From NCBI GenBank assembly GCA_963921195.1, contig OY992538.1, positions 8,146,330 to 8,210,329 of the forward strand: a stretch of 64,000 bases of DNA. The letters run 5' to 3'. A model generated the notes under the pieces. The model did not search any database and was not told the origin of the DNA. It worked only from the letters and a program-made list of their open reading frames with translations. Shown here piece by piece: positions 55,955-64,000 of the stretch. The position numbers were made by a program, and so were the translations under genes. The first letter of the stretch is position 1, and each line of letters starts with the position of its first letter. This DNA is from Pegoplata infirma (taxonomy: Eukaryota; Arthropoda; Insecta; Diptera; Anthomyiidae).

Positions 55955-56243
55955 TTTAATTTCTAAAAATTATAGACATTTCTGGTATTCCCATACCGGT
56001 TTGAAACACTCCAGTTAGTGTTATCATCAGTAGGATTTTAAATGTCGGTTTGTCTAGTTAATGGAAATTGTTTTTTATATATTTGAATATTTATAGTTTC
56101 TACAGAATAAATATATAAAAAAACAATTTCCATTAACAAGACAAACCGACATTTAAAATCCTACTGATGATAACACTAAATGGAGTGTTTTAAACCGGCA
56201 TGGGAATACCAGAAATGTCTATAATATTTAGAAATTCCCTTAT
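55955..56243. repeat. 289-bp palindromic foldback
   Basis: TATAGACATTTCTGGTATTC faces its inverse GAATACCAGAAATGTCTATA, and TGTTATCATCAGTAGGATTT faces its inverse, with a short AT-rich centre near 56100. Non-coding; likely a foldback MITE. Confidence 0.8.
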
Positions 56244-56319
56244 AACAAACATTATTAGAGCCCGAGCTCGATCTCTACTTACAGAAAAAAAAATAATTTG
56301 ATAAGTATTTAAATTATTT

Positions 56320-56500
56320 TACATCCATGCCCACATAAGGGAGAGGGCCGAAAAAATTACACCTGTGTCCAAGTGCAAGACTTTGAACGTTTTCTGTTAT
56401 AAGAGTGTTTTATTTGTTTAACAAAAGTGTATTTAGTTTTTTTAAGGGGGAACTTCTTTATCTGTTCCAAATTCACTCATATCCGAAAAAAATCAACCTC
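56320..56500 (-). mobile_element. mini-me interior fragment
   Basis: CCAAGTGCAAGACTTTGAAC, TTTATTTGTTTAACAAAAGT and AAGGGGGAACTTC correspond to the middle of the 49057 copy in inverse order. Confidence 0.5.
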
Positions 56501-56718
56501 TTTAGAGCCCGAGCAAAATACCCGGGTGGACCGAATCACTTTAAGAATCAATGAGAGTCGAAAATGAATAATTATGTTAGTTAAGTGTAATTTTCACAAA
56601 ACTCGAAAAAAAAAATTTCAATTTTTTTCACTAAAAACGGCATCTCGAAAACTAAGCTAGAGAAAATTTTTAGAAGAAATACAAGAATGCAAAATATGGA
56701 GCAGCCTTCCTCTATCTA

Positions 56719-56965
56719 CACACAGAAAAATAAATTTCCAATCGAATTTTTTAGTTGTTCCAACTCAATATTCAGTTGCTGCTAATATATTTGGCTCGGA
56801 CAACCGAATTTTGGGATTGTTTTAATAAAAAGTCAGTTATATCAACCGAACTCAGTTGTGACTACCGAAATTCAATTGTGACAATATAAATGCAAATGCA
56901 TAAACCGAAATTTAGTTGTATCAACTGAATTTCGATTGAAAATTAACTTATTTATTTTCTGTGTG
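56719..56965. mobile_element. CACACAGAAAATAAAT-ended MITE
   Basis: A 247-bp TA-flanked element with ends CACACAGAAAAATAAATTTC and TTATTTATTTTCTGTGTG. The interior repeats CAATTGTGACTACCGAA-type words. Non-coding; Tc1/mariner-like by its TA. Confidence 0.78.
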
Positions 56966-57059
56966 TATGGGTGGATCCAATAGGTCCGATTTGTTGAATC
57001 AAAAATTTGCATTTCGAAAAATTTTAAAATTTTAATATCTGGGTAAGTGTATTACCCAC

Positions 57060-58043
57060 TAAGGGTGGGATAGTGTTGTGTGAGATTTTAAGCAGCAATA
57101 TTTGGAAGCGCTAGAACCGCTCATTTTGTGAGGTTGGTAAAAAAAGTGTATGAGCCAAAAAATGGGGGAGGTCGGATAGGATCTAGTGGTCGCTCATCGG
57201 GGTCAAAGTTGGGCGTAGAGGGGAAAAAAATCCATAAAAAGCCACAAAACTCCCCTGGTTTTGCTCCTAGAGGGGTCAAATGTGAGACCGGCCCCCATTA
57301 TTTTTTCTCCATGAACACTTTTGCCAAACATACCTAAGCCCTATCTCCAATCCCTAAGGGGGGTCACATACAAAGGTTCAATTTTTAAAAAATCTTTCTT
57401 CTACCGCTCTAGCTGTCCAACAAGTCACCCTAGAGGAATCAAATGTATGACCAACCCCCAACATTTTTTTATTCCCAACATTTTCTTAGAACATACCTAC
57501 CCCCTATCTTCAATCCTTAGGGTGGTCCCCATACATTTTTTTTTATTTTTTCTTAAATTGTCATAATAAATCAGCTCCTACCGGTCCAATGGTGCCTCCT
57601 AGAGGGGTCATTATCAAGACCAACCCCCATTAATTTTTAGCCCCCAACACTTCTTTTGAACATACCAATTCCATATCTCCAATTCCTAAGGGGTCTCCCA
57701 CACAAAACGACATTTTTGTAAATCTTGCTCCCACCGCTCTAACTATCGCAGGGGTGACCCTAGAGAAGTTAAATGTGTGACCGACCCCCAATATTTTTTC
57801 AGCCCCAACATTTTCCCCAAACAAACCTACCCTCTATTTTAAAGCCTTAAGTGTGTCCCCACACAATTTTTTATTTTTTAAATTTTTTTTTTATAAAATT
57901 TGCGCCTACCCCTCCCACTGTGCCTTTTAGGGACGGGAAATGCAGACTGACCCCCATTAATTTTTGCCCCCTACATTTTTTCTGAACATACCTACGCCGT
58001 ATTTCCACTTTGTAGGGGTGATCCCCTGGGGAAAACTAAGTGT
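57060..58043 (+). repeat. Left terminal inverted repeat with about 165-bp units
   Basis: The phrase ACATACCTA (or a variant) recurs at about 57328, 57490, 57660, 57821 and 57986, giving a 160-170 bp period. Each unit has a CCTAGAGGGGTCAAATGTG-type word before a CCAACCCCCATTA word. The inverse runs from about 60400 to 61366 with roughly 90% visual similarity. Confidence 0.88.
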
Positions 58044-58116
58044 TTGAAACCAAATTCGGCAAAACGTCTGGACCAGGAGTGCTAATTTTTGCGCGTTTTA
58101 GAGATCAGTGGGGAAA

Positions 58117-58124
58117 TATAAAAG
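58117..58124 (+). promoter_or_regulatory. TATA-like box before the transposon gene
   Basis: TATAAAAG lies 34-43 nt before the open frame, just inside the left terminal repeat. The position suits transcription starting close to 58147. Confidence 0.45.
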
Positions 58125-58150
58125 ACAAACCGTACAGTCTTGGCATATAA

Positions 58151-59221
58151 GATGAGGAAGTGGCAGGCAACATACCAGCTCAAGTCCAAACTGACATCAA
58201 GTTGTTTTGTTGGGCTCATATAAAAGAAAAGCAACCCAGAGACGACTACAAGGAGTTTCTTGAAATTGTTTTATTATACCTTGGCGAAAATATTCCTAAT
58301 AAGCATTTTAGCCCACCAGGACCCATCAGCCATGCTCGATGGATGGCAAAAGGCATTTATTGCCTAAAAATGTTTTTGTTCCGAAAATATATCGGTTTGG
58401 CCAAAAAAGAATTAAATGCACTTCTTGATGTGACCGTTTTCATCATAACAATTTACGTAAAAGCTTGGTTTAGCGCTACCAAAGCAATAGAAGCTCCAAA
58501 TAATGATTTGAATTTTTTGAAAGCGATTGCCAATTATGCTTCTATTGATAAGATTCTGTCGCAACGATTGGTCAAGAGATTCTGTGGACATCTCTGGTAT
58601 CTCAGTGGCGAAGCTGTTGCTCTTGCACTATTTGATCCGAATATCTCTTGTGAAATAAAACGAAAAATGTCGAATGCAATTCGTATATTTGAAGAAGAGA
58701 AAGAGGAATTGGAGGAAGAGTTATCTGACGATGAGATGGACGAATCGTCTAACGAAGACAGCGAGGAAGAAGAAGACGATGATATCGGGGAAGAAGATGC
58801 CTCAGAGGATAGCGGCGACAGTGGCAACAAGGATTGTAATCCTCCAGTACATGTTGTTGGATTCGAAGGTGTGAAAAGAATTAACATGGCATCGAAACAA
58901 GTGAATCAAGAACTCATGAAAACTGATTTAAGCCACTACGTCACACCTTAGACTCCAACATTTTTTTCACGCTTCGGAATAACAACAAATTTTATTGCTT
59001 CCGATCCAAATACTTGGGAAAATCGTCAGGACTACCAGCGAGCGCTGCAAATATTACGTAAATTACATGTTGTCAACGACGCTGCCGAAAGAGGCGTAAA
59101 ATTAATAGAAGACTATAACAACGTGTTGTGCCGTAACGAGGAGGAAAACATATTTTTGCTTCAGGTCGTGGCCGAAAATCGGAAACAATATCCATCACAC
59201 GATAAAAATAAATTAATTTGA
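58151..59221 (+). pseudogene. Transposon gene, uncharacterised acidic protein, one internal stop
   Basis: One frame is open from 58151 to a TAG at 58949-58951, then continues in the same phase to TGA at 59219-59221 (about 356 codons). No ATG opens it: translation from GTG at 58160 gives GNIPAQVQTDIKLFCWAHIK, while an ATG at 58152 is out of phase, so the start is lost, frameshifted or in another exon. Blocks: FCWAHIKEKQPRDDYKEF, ISHARWMAKGIYCLKMFLFR, FIITIYVKAWFSATKA, RFCGHLWYLSGEAVALALF, a Glu/Asp-rich segment at residues 178-222, then after the stop FFSRFGITTNFIASDPNTW and VVNDAAERGVKLIEDYNN. I recall similar proteins (VNDxAERGVxLI) as widespread uncharacterised arthropod and cnidarian predictions, but cannot name the family. 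Being the only gene between the repeats, it is the transposase candidate. Confidence 0.65.
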
Positions 59222-59251
59222 TTTATAGTTACATATCGTCGAACTATATTC

Positions 59252-59257
59252 AATAAA
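59252..59257 (+). promoter_or_regulatory. Poly(A) signal AATAAA
   Basis: AATAAA lies 31 nt after the TGA of the transposon gene, a normal position for 3' end formation. Confidence 0.6.
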
Positions 59258-59259
59258 TG

Positions 59260-60290
59260 CCAACTCGAAAAAGCTTACTGTTCAGGAGAGCTAAAAAACT
59301 TGTTATTTCGCATATTATTGCAAAAATAAACAATGTACCTTCCACAAGATGGTTTAAATATTCTAAACAATTTTTACCTATGCAAAAATTTTCATATTTT
59401 GCACTGGTTTGCGTATTTTTCAGAGATGGCATTTATTACTATATCAAAAAACAAATATTTTTTTAGAGTTGGCATATTTTGTCGGAAAATAAAAATACAT
59501 TTTTTTTTGGAAAAATTTTAAAAATTTATTTTTTTTTGGTTTTTGTTATCCTTAGTACGGTAACTGCAAAAACTGAACAAAAAATTAAAAATCTTTGCAT
59601 ATTTTTAAAAGTTACTAGCTCCGAAAGCCTTTTAATCTCAGGGTGGTCAACTTTGGCACTCTGTAACTCACGCTGTATTGCAATAGGGTCACTCCAAACT
59701 AGCTATTTTGAAAGCTTATATCATTGACTTTATTTGCCCCATTCATAATGTTTCAATCTGATAAATAGTTTGAAAGTTACATAAATATAACCATTTTTTT
59801 TTTTTGCAAACACTATTTACCGATATTTTCAAAATGGCAATATCTCGAGAACCATTCATTAGATATCAGAATCTTTACAAGATTCGTGTTTAGCATGGCA
59901 AATGCAATAAGATATGTGGTCTAAAAAAATTTAAAAAATTTTTTGAAAAATTTTTGGAAATTTACAATGGGAGTTGGCATTTATTTCCACTAAAAAAATA
60001 TGTACTTTGAGTTAGCAGAATAACAAAAATGGATGTAAAACGACAAAAAATTATTTTTTTGCTCTGAAATTTTTATGGCAGATAGGTATTACGTAGGGGA
60101 GCTATTTGCCATCGGAAACTCCTTTCCGTCAAATTTGAGTTGGCATATTTTGAATATAGGTTCACGATATATTATTTATCATTTTTTATTATTTTCAAGT
60201 TAAAAAAAATATTTTTTTACGCTTAACAAAAGTTACTATTAACTTACAAATTAAAGACCTCGGATTTCTCGATAAAATAAATAAATAAAT
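59260..60290. other. Non-coding interior of the long-TIR transposon
   Basis: About 1 kb of AT-rich DNA between the gene and the right inverted repeat, with no recognisable domain. The word GAGTTGGCATATTTTG recurs (59465, 60140), suggesting weak internal repetition. Confidence 0.5.
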
Positions 60291-60399
60291 TGTGGGGTAA
60301 CACCTTGAAGATAGAGGGTAGGTATGTTTGAAGAAAATGTTTTGGCTAAAAAATTATATGGGCAGGTCATACATTTGACTTCTCTACATACATTACTAA

Positions 60400-61366
60400 T
60401 TTAGTTTTCCACAGGGGAGCACCCCTACAAAGTGGAAATACGGCGTAGGTATGTTCAGAAAAAATGTAGGGGGCAAAAATTAATGGGGGTCAGTCTGCAT
60501 TTACCGTTTCTAAAAGGCAGAATGGGAGCGGTAGACGCAGATTTTATAAAAAAAAATTAAAAAATAAAAAAAATGTGTGGGGACACCCTTAAGGCTTTAA
60601 AATAGAGGGTAGGTTTGTTTGGGGAAAATGTTGGGGCTGAAAAAATATTGGGGGTCGGTCACACATTTAACTTCTCTAGGGTCACCCCTGCTATAGTTAG
60701 AGCGGTGAGAGCAAGTTTTACAAAAATGTCATTTTGTGTGGAAGACCCCTTAGGAATTGGAGATATGGAATTGGTATGTTAAGAAGAAGTGTTGGGGGTT
60801 AAAAATTAATGGGGATTGGTCTTGACAATGACCCCTCTAGGAGGCACCATTGGACCGGTAGGAGCTGATTTAATATGACAATTTAAGAAAAAATAAAAAA
60901 AAATGTATGGGGACCACCCTAAGGATTGAAGATAGGGGGTAGGTATGTTCTAAGAAAATGTTGTGGTTGAAAAAATATTGGGGGTCGGTCATACTTTTGA
61001 TTCCTCTAGGGTGACTTCTAGGACAGCTAGAGCGGTAGGAGCAAGATTTTTTAAAAATTGAACCTTTGTATGGGACCCCCCTTAGGGATTGGAGATAGGG
61101 CTTAGGTATGTTTAGCAAAAGTGTTCAGGGAGAAAAAATAATGGGGGACGGTCTCACATTTGACCCCTCTAGGAGCAAAACCAGGGGAGTTTTGGGCCTT
61201 TTTGTGGATTTTTTCCCCTCTACGCCCAACTTTGACCCCGATGAGCGACCCCTAGATCCTATCCGATCTGTCCCATTTTTTGGCCCATGTATTTTTTTTA
61301 CGAACCTCACAAAATAAGCGGTTCTAGCGTGTCGAAATCGAAAACTCGTGCACTATCCCACCCCTA
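60400..61366 (-). repeat. Right terminal inverted repeat
   Basis: Inverse of 57060-58043, including GGAGTTTTGGGCCTTTTTGT, GCCCAACTTTGACCCCGATG and ACCTCACAAAATAAGCGGTT. The repeat unit at 60300-60390 extends beyond the paired part. Confidence 0.88.
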
Positions 61367-61825
61367 ATTACCCACACGATAAAAAGGCATTATTTTTTAC
61401 AACCGATTATTTAAAGTTTTTGTTCTTCGACTTAACCAAAAGCTGAGAGTAGATCGATAATTCTGCCTACAGTCTAAAAAAAACCTTGTGAAATTACAAG
61501 AAAAGTTTGTAACTTTTTTTTTTACTACCTCCTATTTTACATGAATTCCTTGTTATTTTATAAGCTTTTTACAAATAATTTCGTAGTTTTAGAAGCTTTT
61601 TACCAAAAAAAATGTAAATTTACAATTTTTTGGACGCGTTAAAACTTACTTTCGTGATTTTACTAGATTTTTTGCTACGTCCTATTTTACGAGAATTCGT
61701 AGTAAAAATTACGAACTTTTTTGTAATTTTACAAGATTTTTAACAATAAAATTGTAAACTTACAACTTTTTTGGCAAAATAAAACTTATAAGAAATCCTC
61801 GTAAATTTACTAGACTTTTTTGGTA

Positions 61826-63034
61826 CACTCAAACTAATAACTCTGTAAAATAACTGTAATCTCAATTCAACAGATATTTGACAGAGTTTTCTGTCAAAAT
61901 ACAGATTTTAAGAAAATACTTTGTATTTTGTTGTGACAAAAAAACAAAGTTTTCTCTGTTATATTACATTTTACTTTGTAATCTTAATTATACAGATAAT
62001 ATACAGCGTTTTCTGCTAAAATACAGATTTAGGCAAAATACTTCCTATTTTTTTTATAACAAAAAAAGTTTTCTGTTTTGAGTAGTTTTAGTTTTTGTTA
62101 CCAAACATCAAAATTTTATCTGCATATTTTTTTTTTTGGGAAAAAGTAGCAAAATAAATTTAAATTTACAGAGTTTTTTCTGTATTTTTATACCCTCCAA
62201 CTACAGTATGGGGGTATACTCACTTTGTCATTCCGTGTGTAACGCATCGAAATATCGCTCGGGGACCCAATAAAGTATATATATTATTGATCAGTGATCG
62301 ATTCTAAGACATTCTAGCGATGTCCGTCCGTCCGTCCGTCTGTCCGTCCGTCCGTCTGTAGTTAACATGATGCAGTCCAAAGTAAAACCTAAAGTTTGGC
62401 ACAAATATGTCTTTCCCAGGGGGAAAAAAGTTCCCCCTTAAAGAACTAAACCAACCTCTAAAAAAATACGCGTTTTTACATGTTTTTTTTTTATTTTTGT
62501 TAAATAATTGAAATATTTGGTATATTTATCGCGATGGTAAGGTGCTCTCAACGTGCCCCACTGACCATATCACCTCCCCCCCCCAAAAAAAAAGAAACGC
62601 CCCTGTCATTTTTTTTTTTATTACATTTTGGAGGGTATACAAGATTCGGCACAGCCGAATTTAACACTCTCACTTGTTTTTTTGTATCAAATGCATTTTA
62701 TAAATATATGTAAATTTACATAGTTTTCTTTGCTAAATGGTGGTTTATTTAACCAATATTTTACTAGAAACTCAGTAAATTAACAGATTTTTTTGTTCAA
62801 ATCATTTTACAGATTTTTTTAAGTAAAATTACAGAGTTTTCTCTGTCAAAACGCTTTCATATTTAACCAATATTTTACTGTAAACTCTGTAAATTAACAG
62901 TTTTTTTTGTTAAAATCATTTAACAGAGGTTTTTAGTAAAATTACTAAGAAATGTTGTTAGCTGGAAAAGTATGGTGTACTCTGTTAAATTAGCAGAGTT
63001 TTTCTGTAATTTAACAGAGTTATTATTTTGAGTG
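61826..63034. mobile_element. CACTCAAAATAATAACTCTGT-ended MITE (family 4)
   Basis: Left end CACTCAAACTAATAACTCTG and right end (inverse) CACTCAAAATAATAACTCTG. The left flank is TA, the right AA (probably a mutated TA). The interior repeats ACAGAGTTTTCTGTCAAAAT-type words and is interrupted by the 62189 mini-me. Non-coding. Confidence 0.78.
62189..62678 (+). mobile_element. mini-me, TACCCTCCAACTACAG subfamily, nested
   Basis: TATACCCTCCAACTACAGTA, (GTCC)n at 62322-62355, TTTGGAGGGTATACAAGATT, hairpin TTCGGCACAGCCGAA, CTCTCACTTGTTTTT. A compact copy; its 3' half is very close to the inverse of 51214-51786. Confidence 0.82.
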
Positions 63035-63199
63035 AAAAAATCTTGGAAGTTTGTAAAATTACAAGAAAAAATGAAACTTACAAAAAAACGTAAATTTCGA
63101 TCAAAATTATTTGTTAAAAAACAAGCAAAACTGTCAAATATTGGTAAAATGGGATTACGAAACTTTTTCAAGTAATTTGACAAGGTTTTTTTGAGTGTA

Positions 63200-63478
63200 G
63201 GGTATCCATGGTTCATTTGGAGTCATTTAAAGCAACAAGAAAAATATACCGTCCTTGGGACCAAAAAAGACCGTAGCAATTTTATGTAAATACTTGGAAA
63301 ACACACTTTATGAGTTTAACAACCGATTTTTTAAAAAAATTTACTTATGACCTAGACAAAAATGGAGAATCCTTGTTCCATTTGGAGCCATTAAAAGCAA
63401 CCGCAAAAAAGTGCCGTTTTCATGAAAATTTCGACAGTCTTTTTCGGTGTCAAGGACTGCACATTTCTACACACAAAA
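63200..63478. repeat. Diverged direct duplication between two MITEs
   Basis: CATTTGGAGTCATTTAAAGC near 63217 and CATTTGGAGCCATTAAAAGC near 63380 are the start of two related units about 160 bp apart. The second unit lies in a plus frame (FHLEPLKATAKKCRF) without a known domain. Confidence 0.5.
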
Positions 63479-63479
63479 A

Positions 63480-64000
63480 AAATACTTTGTCGAATTACTC
63501 GGAAAAGTCTAGTAATCCCATTTTATCAATATTTGACAGTTTTCCTTGTTTTTTACCAAATCGAAATTTAAATTTTTTTCTTAATTTTACATTTTTTTTT
63601 TGGTAATTTTACAAATTTTCAAGATAATTTTACAAAAAAAAAATAGTAAATTCACGAGAATTCCTTGTAATTTTAATTGCGCAAAAAAACTGTAAATTAA
63701 CAATTTTATTAGTAGAAAGCTTGTAAAATTACAAAATGATTGGTAAAAAGCTTGTAAATTTACTATGAATTGGAAATAGGTAGCAAAAAATCTAGTAAAA
63801 TTACGAAACCTCTTTGTAAATTTTATGGTGTCAAAAAAATTTGTAAATTTACAATTTTATTGGTAAAAACCTTGTAAAATTACAAAATTATTGGTAAAAA
63901 TCTTGTAAAATTACACCGAATTTTTGTCAAATAGGAGGTAGCGAACAAAAAAAAGTTACAAGTTTTTCTTGTAATTTTGCAAGGTTTTTTTTTTTTGAGT
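63480..64000. mobile_element. MITE family 3, inverse orientation, runs to window end
   Basis: After TA: CACACAAAAAAAATACTTTG; the last bases GGTTTTTTTTTTTTGAGT are the opposite end, lacking only the expected final G and TA. Interior TTACAAAATTATTGGTAAAA and AATAGGAGGTAGC words are the inverse of 22727-23254. Confidence 0.72.

Larger units (their letters stand above)
57060..61366 (+). mobile_element. Complete 4.3-kb long-TIR transposon with one gene
   Basis: Ends TAAGGGTGGGATAGTG and CACTATCCCACCCCTA are flanked by a perfect 9-bp duplication ATTACCCAC (57051-57059, 61367-61375). The inverted repeats are about 980 bp (57060-58043) and 970 bp (about 60400-61366). Each is built of about five tandem 160-170 bp units with ACATACCTACCCCCTATCTT and CTAGAGGGGTCAAATG words. 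A TATA-like box, one gene (58151-59221) and a poly(A) signal lie between them. Very long tandem-repeat TIRs and a 9-bp duplication recall Rehavkus/MuDR elements, but the encoded protein is not a transposase I recognise. It has inserted downstream of mini-me debris. Confidence 0.85.
61470..63197. mobile_element. MITE family 3 copy holding a nested MITE and mini-me
   Basis: TA-flanked (61468-61469, 63198-63199). Ends CAGTCTAAAAAAAACCTTG and CAAGGTTTTTTTGAGTG. It is split at 61826 by another element; the right part resumes at about 63035 with AAAATCTTGGAAGTTTGTAA and the TTACGAAACTTTTTCAAGTA word. Confidence 0.78.

Noticed and set aside
58534..58887. Ser-rich 117-codon minus frame opposite the transposon gene
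   Set aside because: It is the antisense shadow of the Glu/Asp-rich segment of the gene on the plus strand.

Overview
This 64 kb window is AT-rich eukaryotic DNA, very probably from a higher (brachyceran, perhaps calyptrate) fly. Three things point there: an insect-type nuclear tRNA-Ser(AGA) gene, many copies of mini-me/DINE-like elements with adjacent (TA)n and (GTCY)n tracts and a TTCGGC..GCCGAA 3' hairpin, and RNase H-bearing LINE fragments of the kind common in flies. I find no intact host protein gene. The only confident functional host gene is the tRNA at 8279-8360. Almost everything else is layered, mutually inserted transposable-element debris; many long reading frames are chance openings in T- or A-rich repeats.

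Layout. 1-4.5 kb: a CACTCA-ended MITE, a 280-bp MITE and a 1.2-kb foldback. 5-14.4 kb: two related 5'-truncated LINE copies (A on minus, B on plus) interrupted by MITEs and a hAT-type element, with the tRNA gene and a mini-me carrying a tRNA-derived insert between them. 15-24 kb: a decayed minus-strand LINE (D) broken up by a Mutator-like element, a hAT-type element and two MITEs. 24-30 kb: foldbacks, a hAT-type element with a clean 8-bp duplication, then a 146-bp tandem array and a 16-bp array. 30-35 kb: a DNA element with tandem subterminal repeats and a 182-codon remnant frame, itself hit by a 1.1-kb foldback. 36-47 kb: a 1.77-kb foldback with CACGGTG ends and TCGCGA arrays, a scattered 36-bp satellite, more mini-me copies and LINE C. 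48-56 kb: a dense mini-me cluster in (GATGAAAA)-like low-complexity DNA, possibly all inside one hAT-type element. 57.06-61.37 kb: the most interesting object, an apparently complete 4.3-kb transposon with about 1-kb terminal inverted repeats built of about 165-bp tandem units, a perfect 9-bp target duplication, and one gene of a family I cannot name. 61.4-64 kb: a three-level nest of MITEs and mini-me.

The paralogous LINE copies serve as internal controls: LINE A shows the empty site of the insertions in B and vice versa, which fixes target duplications directly (TA and CA for the CACTCA MITE, GTTGGCAT for the hAT element). Superfamily names are inferences from end sequence and duplication length; no database search was possible.
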